Below, in pieces: positions 34,111 through 43,705 of a stretch of 64,000 nucleotides of DNA. The stretch is taken from contig CP114562.1 of NCBI GenBank assembly GCA_028865235.1, positions 124,001-188,000 on the forward strand, given 5' to 3'. Numbering within the stretch: the first letter of the stretch is position 1; each line of letters starts with the position of its first letter. The notes below the pieces were generated by a model. The model was not told where the DNA came from. It searched no databases and was given only the letters and a program-made list of their open reading frames with translations. Source of the DNA: Candidatus Manganitrophus sp. (GTDB lineage: Bacteria > Nitrospirota > Nitrospiria > SBBL01 > Manganitrophaceae). Made by a program: the position numbers and the translations under genes.

Positions 34111-37100
34111 ATGCTTGAAAGAAAACGTCAATCGGTTCAAAAAAGAGTTGCCGAGCTGAAGGGATTCCTAAATAAAGTAAAGATTTATCGGGATGAGCCT
34201 GAAGCGATCGAGGAATTGGTTTGTGAGGAGAGCCCCAAATTCCGTGAAATTCTGGATCCGATCCTCCGGGCAGAAGTTTCAAGAAGCCCCGAAATCGATG
34301 CCCTGCTACCGGGCCGAAAGAAACAAGGGAAAACAGTTGTCGTTACGCCGGCGGCACACGAATCCGGATTATTTCTCCTTCCCTATACGGACGAATTCAG
34401 AGCGGATTTTATTGCTCGCCTCCGGGAGCGGCTTCGTTCCCTCAATTCGTTAATGAAATTACTAAGACAGGTGGAACAGCGCTTCCACGAGATCGAGAAA
34501 TTACCGGAACCCGAGGCAAAGGAAGGTGCCGAGGTCAGTAAGAAAGAAAACCCATTTACGGAAGACTACAATTTCTTCAAGCTGCTGATGGCCCTGACCC
34601 CCGACAACAATCGCCTGGGAGCGCTGCTCTCCGAGATCGGAGAAATTACCTCCGCGAACGCGGTTCCACCAGGAAGGGTTGTCGCGGCGCTCGCGTCCCG
34701 AGAGGACAAGATCAGCGCTTTACTCGCAGAGAGCCTGACCCAATACGAGCGAATGAAGAGCCTCTGCGACAACATTTATCTCTGCTCGATCGCCTCCTGG
34801 GCGACCCTTTCGAATTATGTCTCAATGGTGGTGAAGGCGATTGAACGGGAGAAGCTCACCGCGGCGGATTCCTCGATCTACCGGCCGGAATTCAGAGCCT
34901 TCCAATCACTGCTCGCCTCTCTCACCAGCGGACTGACGGGCGCTCCGACTCTCATGCAGACAAAAGCGCTCTTCTACGCCTATCTTGCGCTGAATGAATT
35001 TATATCCGATGAACGCCACCCGAAGGACCCTTTCCGACTAAACAACTTCAGCCAGGTCGGCGCCGGGAAGACCTATACAACGCCGATCTTTCTTCGGCTC
35101 TTCGCGAGTGTGCTAGGGAAGAAGGCATATCCGAACGCGAAGCTGATCACCCTCTACTTTACGGAGGCGAATCTCTGCCAAAACGTCCTGGATTCGATGG
35201 TTGACATCGGAGTGCCAAAGGAGTCGGTCCACATCGGCCATCTTAAAACCCTCCCTTCGCTTTCCTTGAAGGAAGCCGACTGCATCATCATCAGCCGGCA
35301 TGAGTTCGGTCTGAAAGAGAGAGAACAGATTATCTATCCCCTTGAAATTCTCATCCGGCGCGGGTTTTCGTTCGCAATTGTTGCTGATGAATCGAGCTTT
35401 TTAAAGAATTCAGAGAGTGGCATTTCAATGGCGATGGAATACCTCTACATCCATCTGAAAAAACGACACGCGCTCCGGGTCGACTACCGGCTCTCTGCGA
35501 CGCCGGTGAATAATGACAGCGGGGATTTCATCTACCTTCTGAGCACGAATACGATCAATATCGCCTCTTTCCTGCATCGGTATCCGGAAATCGCGGCGCA
35601 AATGCGGCGTGTTCTTCGTAAAATAATGGAAGAGATCCCCGGGACGTCCGAATTCACGCTTGATCTGCTCCTCACGCTCCTCAAGAAGAGCGGATCTCTT
35701 ACCGGCGTGTTGATATTTCATGAAATCGTTGAAGAGAAAAAAGAGGATAACCTATCGCAAAAAGAGCAGAGCCAGCGCTCTCGCGCTGTGTATTACACCG
35801 ATTGTCCTGGCGCCGTGCTGGCGCTTTATTATTATGCGGTGTACTCGTTGGGGATGTTTCCGATCAACCTGGATCCGGAGCAGGAGGACGGGAATCGGAA
35901 GAAGATCACCTTCCTTGATATTCTTCAGCACTTGGGCGTCGGGTACCAACGCATCACGCAACCGGCCACTGACCCGATTGAAATGATCACCGGTCTGGAG
36001 AACCCGATCCCCCATCCAGGGTCCAGATTGCTCGCCTGCCTGATTCCATGTCTTCTTTTGGTGAAGGAGACGACTTCAGCTCTGACGTACGACCGGGCGC
36101 TTAATGCGGACGAGGAAATTCAATTTCAGATTAATGCGAAGCAGCTGCGGCCGAACTTGATAGAATCGATTACCCATCTGGAGATTCTCGAAAAAATCAG
36201 GCAGTTCCTAAATCTAATCATGTTTGCGAATTCTGTTCGGAAAATTCGCGCATCGCAGATCGGCTGGCGGCTGCTTCGGTCTGACATCGAGCGGGAATTT
36301 CTGCGGCTGCGGCTGGAGTTTGCCGTGACATACGCGGCCGCCCGAGGACTGACGGTTGTTCATAAGGAGGAGGTCGTAAACAGGAAGGTGCATCAAGGGT
36401 TTAATATCACGGACAAGACGGAGCGCTATCCTTACCTGGCAATCGATCCGAAGGACAGGGCCGCACTGATTGAAACATTCACGGCCGATTCGGGCGAGGG
36501 CGTTCTCGGCGCGAAAATCATCGATGATTTAGCGCAGTATTTCTCGCCGGTTCGCTTTTTTGAACTGAGTGACCTTCTCGAACACCCCACAAAGGAGATG
36601 ACGCACCGAGAGCGCGATCAGCATCGGGAAGAGATTGAGAAGAAACGGAGCGGAATTCTAGAAACTCTCATTGGCGGGCTCGGCATCTCCGGGCGGCTGG
36701 AAAAATGCGTCGATCTGACCCGTGTTCTTAAAGAGGATCTTCGAAAACATCGATCTGAAGAGGACGGTCTTCTTCATTTCCGGCCCTCGATCCTGTTTCG
36801 GTACCCCAGCTTTCTGGAGGAGATCCACCAAACCCTTTCTTCGGCGATGAATAGCGGATCGGAATACGAGAGCAGAGAGCTGAACTATTTGATGAGCGAT
36901 CATGGTTCGGAGCGAGTTGATCTGGCTCAAAGTCTTTCGGAATACTCGGTCATCTTCAAGATGAGTGAAAGCCTGAATCTTCCGATGGTATTGAGATTTG
37001 CAGGCTCGATACTGTTTCGCCTGTCGGCTCTCTTCGGACAGAATAAGATTAATGTTCGGATCGATCCGCAGGATACCGAACGGATCCGAAGGGTGATCGC

Positions 37101-37923
37101 CCACGCTGCAAGTGTCGAGAATTTCGCCCGCTCCCTCAGCGGACTCACCCGTCGCCATGAAGTACCTCTCCTGATCGGCTGCCATTATCGCGCGTCCCAG
37201 CAAAGCCTGATCGGAGCGACTGGGGCCGAGCATGCGATCAACGGAGAAATCGCCAAGGAGGAGCGATATAAGATTCTCGATGCGTTCGATCGATTGGGCG
37301 AGAGGATGGGCAGAACGCTCGTAGCCACAACCAAATCGATATTGAAAGGCTTCAATATCTTCCATGCTCAATATGGTTTCATGACAGAAGGAATGAATAA
37401 TGCGGAGGTGCGGGTCCAAATGGCCGGGAGGCTAAGGCCCCTCTTTAGCCAGCACCTGGAAAAAATCGATCAATGGATTCGGATCCTTGAGGAAAATAGT
37501 CAAGAGTCTCCGGTGTTGATGCATCTGAGGCGCTTACAAGAGCAGGTCAAAATCTTTGATGTAATCGCACCGGAGATGTTAGGAGGTTTCCCGGACATAC
37601 AGGCTGGAAAGGGGCTGATGCTCAACAACTTTTTATTTCAGCAGACCCATCAGAAGTCATTCAAAGAAGTCTTTGATGACGAAGCCGTCCTTCATTATAT
37701 CGACAGTCGTCCGACCTTCAATGCCAAGACCGTGGAACAGTATTGCAGCAAGGCGATCGAGGAATCATTGGTGTGGTATGTGGGAAAGGTGCGAGGACGA
37801 GAAGAAATCAGCCTGGTAGACCTCATCAGCCTGATCGAAGAGGAAATCAACCTGCGCGCAGCGGAGAATGTTCGTGTTTCGAGTTACTACCAGATCTTAG
37901 ATGGGAGTAGCCCGGCTGTTTGA
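34111..37923 (+). CDS. Very large SF2 (SNF2-like) helicase-family protein
   Basis: A 1270-residue protein. Start placed at ATG 34111 with GGAGAG upstream, because the earlier ATG at 34066 lies in the terminator stem. Motif I QVGAGKTY is near residue 316, motif II ADESSFLKN near 425, motif III RLSATPVNN near 461, and a motif VI-like QMAGRLRP near 1102. The 300-residue N-terminus and the 600 residues between the helicase lobes are unrecognised, so the inserted region is unusually long. Such proteins accompany large DNA methyltransferases on mobile elements; translocation on DNA is inferred. It is the last gene of the element-like region. Confidence 0.8.
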   Translation: MLERKRQSVQKRVAELKGFLNKVKIYRDEPEAIEELVCEESPKFREILDPILRAEVSRSPEIDALLPGRKKQGKTVVVTPAAHESGLFLLPYTDEFRADFIARLRERLRSLNSLMKLLRQVEQRFHEIEKLPEPEAKEGAEVSKKENPFTEDYNFFKLLMALTPDNNRLGALLSEIGEITSANAVPPGRVVAALASREDKISALLAESLTQYERMKSLCDNIYLCSIASWATLSNYVSMVVKAIEREKLTAADSSIYRPEFRAFQSLLASLTSGLTGAPTLMQTKALFYAYLALNEFISDERHPKDPFRLNNFSQVGAGKTYTTPIFLRLFASVLGKKAYPNAKLITLYFTEANLCQNVLDSMVDIGVPKESVHIGHLKTLPSLSLKEADCIIISRHEFGLKEREQIIYPLEILIRRGFSFAIVADESSFLKNSESGISMAMEYLYIHLKKRHALRVDYRLSATPVNNDSGDFIYLLSTNTINIASFLHRYPEIAAQMRRVLRKIMEEIPGTSEFTLDLLLTLLKKSGSLTGVLIFHEIVEEKKEDNLSQKEQSQRSRAVYYTDCPGAVLALYYYAVYSLGMFPINLDPEQEDGNRKKITFLDILQHLGVGYQRITQPATDPIEMITGLENPIPHPGSRLLACLIPCLLLVKETTSALTYDRALNADEEIQFQINAKQLRPNLIESITHLEILEKIRQFLNLIMFANSVRKIRASQIGWRLLRSDIEREFLRLRLEFAVTYAAARGLTVVHKEEVVNRKVHQGFNITDKTERYPYLAIDPKDRAALIETFTADSGEGVLGAKIIDDLAQYFSPVRFFELSDLLEHPTKEMTHRERDQHREEIEKKRSGILETLIGGLGISGRLEKCVDLTRVLKEDLRKHRSEEDGLLHFRPSILFRYPSFLEEIHQTLSSAMNSGSEYESRELNYLMSDHGSERVDLAQSLSEYSVIFKMSESLNLPMVLRFAGSILFRLSALFGQNKINVRIDPQDTERIRRVIAHAASVENFARSLSGLTRRHEVPLLIGCHYRASQQSLIGATGAEHAINGEIAKEERYKILDAFDRLGERMGRTLVATTKSILKGFNIFHAQYGFMTEGMNNAEVRVQMAGRLRPLFSQHLEKIDQWIRILEENSQESPVLMHLRRLQEQVKIFDVIAPEMLGGFPDIQAGKGLMLNNFLFQQTHQKSFKEVFDDEAVLHYIDSRPTFNAKTVEQYCSKAIEESLVWYVGKVRGREEISLVDLISLIEEEINLRAAENVRVSSYYQILDGSSPAV

Positions 37924-37932
37924 CCGTGCTGT

Positions 37933-37967
37933 GGCGGGAGGCCGCTCTCAAAAAGCGGCTTCCTGCC
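37933..37967. other. 14-bp hairpin after the helicase gene
   Basis: GGCGGGAGGCCGCT (37933-37946) pairs with AGCGGCTTCCTGCC (37954-37967). No T run follows, so it is not a classic terminator. It may mark the end of the element. The following 190 bases contain a 9-10 G run and T runs near 38010-38035 and no gene. Confidence 0.45.
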
Positions 37968-38155
37968 AAACGGCTGGATGATCTTCTACCTAAAAGTGAC
38001 TTCCATCGGGGGGGGGTGCTTTTTTTTGCCTTTTTTGGGGAGGTGTTCTCTAGGAAGAAAAATACTGACGTATACGGCGGTTCAGGCTCCGACTTAGAAG
38101 TGTACAACGTAAGATTTTGCATCTGGGGTGAGATGTCCAATACCGATGGATTCAC

Positions 38156-38665
38156 TCATCCATGCTGCGGGCGATCTTCGCCGAAGCGGTCCCGAAACCA
38201 GTTGTCGAGCATTGCCTTTTCGTGTCGCAAGAAATCGTTCGAAAAATTCGGGTTGGGTCTCCTTAGATATTCCATGTCGCGAATTGATTCCTTTTTTTCA
38301 ACTTTGACCTCACCATTCTCCTCCAGAATATAACGGACTTTTATCTGGGGCCAGGTCACGTCGTTTAAAATCCTCACATCCGAAGCGCCTCCACGGTGAA
38401 CCGGTTCGTAACGGCCGGCGAGGTCGATATCTAGAATTTCGATTTTTAGATTCTGGTTCGGTTCGAGATAACGTTCTCCCAGGGATTCCAGATATTCTTT
38501 AATCTCCTGAAGGACTGGTTCGGAGACGCGATCACCCATGTGTCGTCCTGCATCGGTGTAGCGTTCAGAATCACTGAAAGAAATGTCGATGGCCGCCTCA
38601 GAGGTTGAAGCACGGAATGCCATGATCAAGGAGAACAACAGAAATGGTTTAATGATCTTTCGCAT
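38156..38665 (-). CDS. DUF3016-like exported protein
   Basis: A 169-residue protein with an N-terminal signal peptide (MRKIIKPFLLFSLIMAFRAS...EAA). The mature part has the DUF3016 pattern: IDISFSDSERYTDAGRHMGD, NLKIEILDIDLAGRYEP, LNDVTWPQIKVRYIL, and a C-terminal IRDMEYLRRP...NWFRDRFG. A periplasmic location is expected; the function of the family is not known. It faces the opposite way to everything around it and is the first gene with a chromosomal character. Confidence 0.8.
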   Translation of the reverse strand: MRKIIKPFLLFSLIMAFRASTSEAAIDISFSDSERYTDAGRHMGDRVSEPVLQEIKEYLESLGERYLEPNQNLKIEILDIDLAGRYEPVHRGGASDVRILNDVTWPQIKVRYILEENGEVKVEKKESIRDMEYLRRPNPNFSNDFLRHEKAMLDNWFRDRFGEDRPQHG

Positions 38666-39039
38666 TATTTCCTCCTATTCAGCGGAGTCTATAAGTCAGT
38701 CTATTATTATACTCCGATTCTTGGATGAAAAAAATCATGTGCACTTGTAGAGCGGTCCGTCCGATCGTGCAGGTTGGGAAAGCATCGACCTACTCTCATT
38801 GACAGGGAGAGTGTCTAGGCAGCCTCGACCCTTAGGCTCAATACATTTATGCCGCCCATAGAGATCTAAAACTTATTCATCTCATTATTGAGTGTGAAGA
38901 AAAACCCCTTTCTGTTTCACCCGGCTCGCTCGGTTAATGATAGGTTAATGATAAATGATAGATGAAAGTTTCGGGAAGCGGCCATGCAATCGTCTGGTTG
39001 CACGTACCGTTGCCATCGGCAAGGTGTTCAAAAAAATGC
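38666..39039. other. Non-coding, no clear feature
   Basis: Holds three near-tandem copies of a TTAATGATA-like word (about 38934-38960), which may be weak Fur-type hexamers, and nothing else I can support. Confidence 0.35.
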
Positions 39040-39096
39040 TTGACTCCAACCAATGGAAAGGAATAATTTAGTAAGAGATTGAGAATCATTCTCAAT
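39040..39096 (+). promoter_or_regulatory. Promoter with Fur box (copy A)
   Basis: TTGACT (39040-39045), 18 bases, TAATTT (39064-39069). A 19-bp palindrome with a single central base, ATTGAGAAT-C-ATTCTCAAT, spans 39078-39096 at the expected transcription start. This is close to the classic Fur box, so iron-bound Fur should block initiation. Confidence 0.75.
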
Positions 39097-39207
39097 TGCG
39101 TGTGCGAAGATGATGCGGATCAAGAAATAATTCCGAATTCACTATTAGAGGCTTGAGGTTTAAAACCCTACGCCCGGACGATCACCGATCTTCCGGGCCT
39201 TTTTATT
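39076..39207 (+). ncRNA. Fur-controlled leader/small RNA with terminator (copy A)
   Basis: From the likely start at about 39076 the RNA carries the shared motif GGCTTGAGGTTTAAAACCC (39150-39168), then a terminator GCCCGGA...TCCGGGC followed by TTTTTATTTT. It is 150 bases upstream of the chelatase gene, so it is either an attenuated leader or an independent small RNA. Copies B, C and D share the motif. Confidence 0.5.
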
Positions 39208-39361
39208 TTCTAGGTGTCTATGTGATTGAGAAGACGATTAAATCGATCCTTGAAAGGCGGCGCGCTCGTGCACCCGGTTTTGCTCGCCAGCATTATCGTA
39301 TTAGATCGGCTGGAGGGATGGCGCCATTGCATCGAATCTGGGGGTTTGCAAGGAGGAAAGT

Positions 39362-41026
39362 ATGAAGAAAAGTCGGTTTTTCTTCTAGCCCGGCTTTGGC
39401 CAAATCGTCCGACGTCGGATTTCTGGTGCTCGCATCGGACCGGGGCTTCCTGGGAAATCGGGAGGTCGCGACGATCGTTGATGAATTCAAGCGCTCGCAC
39501 CGGGCGGCCCTTGTACTGGTCGGGCGCGACTACAGCGGCGTGGAGGGGGAGTACTACACTTATTTAAAACGCGCCGTCGAAGAGCTGAAGGGGGCCGGTG
39601 CAACCGAAATCGTCGTGATCCCCTTTTTCCATCACAGGCCGATCCAATGCTGAAAAAGGTGCTGCCCCACCTCCCAAGATATGCCTCTGCTGGAGCGATC
39701 CGGGTTGCGGCCCCCATGCGGGAGAGCCACCTTCTCTCCCAGATCCTGCTCGATCGTATCGATGCCCTCAGCGAGGATTCTGAGCAAGAGCGCCTGGTGG
39801 TCCTGGGAATCGGAGCAATCGATGAAGCGAGCGAATCGATTCTTCGCGGCGAGCTGCAATCCTTAACCGACTACGTCTCTAGGTATCACTCCTTCAAAGA
39901 GACGCAAATCGGGATCTATTACGATCGGGAGGCCGAAGCGAAATTAAGGGAGAAGAAAAACAAGGAAGTCGACGATCAGGTCATCCGCACCGCCGCCAAG
40001 AAAGGGAAAACCCTGGTCGTCCCCTTTTTCATCGGTCCCCGTTTTGACAGCCATATGTCGCTGACACGATGGATCGGGACAAATTTAAGGAGATCGACCT
40101 GACCTATGCAGGTGAGGAAATTGTGCCCCATCCGAATCTTCTTTTATGGCTTAAAAAAACAGCCAATGCCTATCTTCCCTCTTCGCCAGAGCGGACCGGG
40201 GTCGTCATCATGCCCCATGGGGCGACCCAACCCTATAATGATGCAGTCGAAGCAGCGGTTGCGCCGCTACGCGCGCGCTATCGGATCGAGATGGCCTACG
40301 GGATGGCGGATTCCGAAACGATCCAGCAGGCGGTCTCCCGCTTGGAGGCAGATGGAATCGACCGGATCATCTTCGTTCGAATGTACTCTCTTTCCGATCA
40401 GTTCAAAGAGACAACCGACTATATCTTAGGGTTATCCAAAGACCTCCACTCCCATGGGGATCATGAAGGTCCCCTCCGGTTCAAATCCGGAGCGCGGTGC
40501 TCTTTTCGACATTCGGCGGTTATGAAGAAGACCCCGGGATTGCCGAAATCCTCCATGAGCGGATTGTCGAGATCAGCCGGGATCCTTCCCACGAAACGGT
40601 GATTCTGGTGGCCCATGGTTCGGAAGATGACCAGGCCAACAGCCGCTGGCTTGCCTCAATGAACCATCAGATCGAAAAACTTCGCAAAGATCCTCATTGC
40701 AGCAAACTCAAGGCGATCTACCCCGTAACCGTACGTGAAGACTGGCCGGAGAAGCGGAAAGAGGAGGTGGCCAAGCTGAAGGAGATGATTAAAGAGGGAA
40801 AGAAGAGCGGGCGTGTCTTATTGATCTCCAATCGGCTTCGGGGGTGCCGGCCCCTACAAAAGCCTTTTTGGAAGGGGTCGACATCAAGCAGGGGGAGGAT
40901 TATGAAATCAATGGCAAAGGCTTCGCCCCTCACCCAGCGCTGACCCGGTGGCTTCAGAAAGGAATTCAAGAGGCCATTGCGGCGCTTAACAGTGATAGAC
41001 CAGCCATTGCGGCGGTGGTTCCTTGA
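39362..41026 (+). CDS. Exported CbiX-type chelatase-like protein with repeated domains, several frameshifts
   Basis: AAGGAGG then ATG at 39362 starts a short signal-like sequence (MKKSRFF...SSPALA) that joins KSSDVGFLVLASDRGFLGNR after a shift. Further pieces in successive frames (39396-39653, 39647-40102, 40069-40602, 40497-40943, 40844-41026) run end to end. Together they give about 550 residues with at least two chelatase-like units: VIPFFHHR...ESHLL, GVVIMPHGATQPYND, ETVILVAHGSEDDQANS, and APHPALTRWLQ. The pattern is that of sirohydrochlorin cobalto-/ferrochelatases (CbiX/CbiK). The Fur box upstream and apparent export suggest a periplasmic role in iron or haem handling. Five frameshifts in 1.6 kb are probably assembly errors but could mean a dead gene. 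Confidence 0.65.
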
Positions 41027-41058
41027 AAAGAAGGCGACCCCTTTACGGATAAATTAAA

Positions 41059-41110
41059 GAGCGGCTCGAGGTTTAAAACCCAAAGCCCAAGGTGATAAGA
41101 AATTCCGGGG
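41059..41110 (+). ncRNA. Fourth copy of the shared leader motif, without Fur box (copy B)
   Basis: GCGGCTCGAGGTTTAAAACC (41061-41080) and then CCAAAGCCCAAGGTGATAAG match copies A, C and D closely. The terminator half is degraded (CCGGGGCT only) and no Fur box or promoter is visible. It lies between the chelatase gene and a small membrane protein gene and may be a relic or a processed RNA element. Confidence 0.4.
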
Positions 41111-41127
41111 CTGAAGGTTCAAGCGTG

Positions 41128-41308
41128 ATGGACGGGAGAAAAAGACGACTTTTGGGGGTTATTGGTCGTAGCCGTTTCTCTGATCCTCATTATTTTTTTC
41201 TTGATTGCGCTGATTTTTCTTGGCCGGGAGCTGGTTGTGCGCCTCAACACCCAGATCACGGAGGGGATACAACAATTTCACTCGTCGCAAAAGGAGATCA
41301 TGCCATGA
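41128..41308 (+). CDS. Small single-pass membrane protein, frameshifted
   Basis: From ATG 41128 (MDGRKRRLL), a shift in the TTTTGGGGG run near 41150 gives LLVVAVSLILIIFFLIALIF, one clear transmembrane helix. A short amphipathic tail (GRELVVRLNTQITEGIQQFH) follows and ends at a TGA that overlaps the next start as ATGA. It is about 60 residues. The coupling suggests it works with the exported Spy/CpxP-like protein. Function unknown. Confidence 0.5.
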
Positions 41309-42514
41309 GCAGAAAACGCTTCGGTTATCTTATGTGGACCTGTGTTCAGGTTCTCTCAGCCTTATTTGTATTGCAAGTTTTCCCGGTTGCGGCAGAACCG
41401 CAGGGCAAAAGGGAGTGGAGATGACCCCCGGCCCTCGAATGATCCGGGCGGTGGAGGCCCTGGCGAATGATTATCTGGCCGCGCGGGACGTCTTGAAGCT
41501 CTCGCCGGAACAGGAGGATCGCATCCGTCAGGAGGTCGCCTCTTTCAAGAAAGATCTCTGGAAGAAGGAAGCGGTCCTCATCGGGATGTTCAATGAGATC
41601 TCCCTCAAGCGCCGTCATGGCCTCCTCTCCCGAGAAGAATACCGGAACGCGAATCAAGTGACCGGCGGGATCGAGGCGGACGAATTGGGCCGCATGCTTC
41701 AGGCGATCGGCGCACTGCAGGCGATTCTCACTCCGGCGCAGAAAGAGGCCTTTGCCTTTTATCGAAGGCCTCAGATGAGCTTAGAGATGCCCGAGGGGTT
41801 CAACACCCGGCTCGGCCTGAGGGCCATCACCCGCTGGGGAGCGGTTTACGGGGGGAGCACCGACAAGCGCTCGGCCTCTCGGAAGCCCAGACGGTCTCCT
41901 TCCGAAGCGCCTTGGAGGAGGCCCGTCGGGAGATTCTCCGGATCGGGAATGATATCGAGATTAGCCGGATGGAGGCGTATGATCTGCTAAAAGAGCCAAT
42001 TATTGATACGGAGAAAACACGGGAGGCGATGGAGCGGACCGCGCACCTGGAGGGGATCTTCTTTCCGAAGCTCTCAGAGGTTTCGCGGAAGCTGGAAGGG
42101 ATCCTCACCCCTCCACAGCGGACGAAACTGGCGGAGATCAGGAAGGAACGTCCTCGCCTTGCCGGTGAATCAACGACCGGTTCCTTTACCGCTGCCGGAG
42201 AGGAGAGCCTCTCTTTCCTCGACCAAGCGGAGAAATTGGCTCTTAGCCGATCACAGATTGAGAAGCTCGTCGCCCTGGAGACGGCGGCCATTCGCCATCT
42301 GCGGTTGGACGAGGCGCAACTGAAGATCGAGCGTCTTGAACTGGAAGATCGGCTCCGGCACGGGTCCTCCGACGAAGAGATTTCGGAGCAGATCGACCGG
42401 ATCACGCAGCGGGTGGCCGACATCGAAAAGGACCGCTTGGCGAACCGCGTTGCAGGCCTAAAAGTTCTCGATGAAAAGCAGCGGGTGGCGATTCGGGTCT
42501 CCTCTGCGGAGTGA
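41305..42514 (+). CDS. Spy/CpxP-like periplasmic metal-stress protein, frameshifted
   Basis: AAGGAG precedes ATG 41305. Signal peptide: a hydrophobic stretch LMWTCVQVLSALFVLQVFPV ending AAE. Two shifts (near 41415 and 41850) separate the parts, then about 400 residues of long amphipathic helices. LTxxQ-like signatures recur: LKLSPEQEDRIRQEV, ILTPAQKEAF, LSLSEAQ-like, ILTPPQRTKLAEI, LALSRSQIEKL and VLDEKQRVAI. Repeated LTPxQ motifs are typical of the Spy/CpxP/heavy-metal resistance family, and at least five in one chain suggest a tandem duplication. A role in sensing or buffering metals in the periplasm is inferred. Confidence 0.65.
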
Positions 42515-42625
42515 GCCGGTTAAGAAGCGAGCGGGGAGAAGGGAATCCCTTTGCCCCGCTTGCCTTGTATCTCGCCGCTTTTGGTTGCTTCCAGGATCCC
42601 GGATGAGAATAGGAGGAGGAAGAAC

Positions 42626-43419
42626 ATGTTGCATTCAAGTTCAAGAGGAGTCGCCCTCGATGAAACTGCCGTATCGCTCTTTTCTGAGGTCGCCAGAGTG
42701 ATCAGCAACGAGATCGATCTTCTGGAGGTCTCCTCGCGGTGTCGGGTCAATCCGACGACACTGCGAAAGATCTTGCAGGAGCGGCCGGTCTCGCCTCCGA
42801 CTGAGAGAAAAATCCGCGCCGGTTTGGGGCTCACACCTCCCCCGGGCGCGGTTTTCAGCCGGCCCTCCAGGGTCGACCGGCTGTGTGAACTCTACCGACT
42901 TTATCAAGAAAAGGGGACGCTGGCAGCGGTGGGTCGGACAGTGGGATTGAGCCGGGAGCGGGTCCGGCAATTGTTGGTCCGGGGGACACAGATCGGACTC
43001 TTTGAATATAGCGCGCTCCCTCCTTCCGGTCCGTCGAGGAGAAGATCGTCGAGGATTACAAAAATTTTCTGAGTCTGAATGCGGTCGCGGGTGTGAACCG
43101 GCTTTCGATGGCCGCCCTGCGCCGGTTGTGTCAATCTCATCGGATCACACGGGAAGAATTGGAACAGATCCGCAATGAGCGGCGCCGAATAGCATGCATC
43201 GATCTCTATCTTTCGATTGTTCAGGAGATGGGGCATCACCCCACCACGACAGAACTTTCGGCATCCAAGGCGGGACGTTCTCTGCGTTGGAAGATCTGCA
43301 AGGGATGGGGTTCGATAGAGGCATTCCGGAGCGCGCTGAAGATCCCTTTTCCTTGCGACGGAAATTTGAGGAGCGTGGATCGAAAATATAGTCTGACAGG
43401 AGAGAATTTATCGCATTGA
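42626..43419 (+). CDS. Putative DNA-binding regulator with sigma-region-4-like HTH, frameshifted
   Basis: AGGAGGA precedes ATG 42626. The first frame ends at 43072, but after a shift near 43035 the chain continues EEKIVEDYKNFLSLNAVAGV to 43419, about 263 residues in all. The region TLAAVGRTVGLSRERVRQLL (about 98-117) is a helix-turn-helix like that of sigma-70 region 4 or LuxR proteins. A second half-repeat (LSMAALRRLCQSHRITREEL) may be another DNA-binding unit. It follows the Spy-like gene on the same strand. Target unknown. Confidence 0.55.
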
Positions 43420-43507
43420 TTTTACCCCCGGGAACAAGGACAGAGTAACGTTGAGAATGAACACTTAATGAGGAGCATCAGCTTTCGGGATATTTTTATT
43501 TAATTCC

Positions 43508-43570
43508 TTGACAGAACACCATAGAATCATGTAAAAAGAGTTGCTCTTGAATATGAGAATCATTTTCAAT
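43508..43570 (+). promoter_or_regulatory. Promoter with Fur box (copy C)
   Basis: TTGACA (43508-43513), 18 bases, TAAAAA (43532-43537). A Fur-like 19-mer TATGAGAAT-C-ATTTTCAAT lies at 43552-43570, just after the expected transcription start. It precedes the TonB receptor gene. Confidence 0.65.
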
Positions 43571-43640
43571 TCGTGAAGCGGCTCGCGGTTTATCGAACCC
43601 AAAGCCCAAAGGCGATTGATCTCCCCTTTGGGTTTTATTT
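43545..43640 (+). ncRNA. Fur-controlled leader/small RNA with terminator (copy C)
   Basis: Motif GCGGCTCGCGGTTTATCGAA then CCCAAAGCCCAAAGG (43579-43612). The terminator arm CCTTTGGGTT (43625-43634) can pair either with AGCCCAAAGG or with AACCCAAAG, so two alternative stems exist, followed by a T-rich tail. It ends 65 bases before the TonB receptor start, which suits an attenuator. Confidence 0.5.
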
Positions 43641-43705
43641 GTTTTTAGGGGATTGACCGATTCGGTAGACAGAGCCCTCGGCTCTAACGAATGGAGGTGT
43701 CACCT

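Noticed and set aside
38934..38960. Near-tandem TTAATGATA copies
   Set aside because: Too short and imperfect to call a repeat array or Fur site.
40478..40500. tRNA T-arm-like CCGG-TTCAAAT-CCGG
   Set aside because: It lies inside the chelatase coding sequence and no other tRNA arms can be drawn around it.
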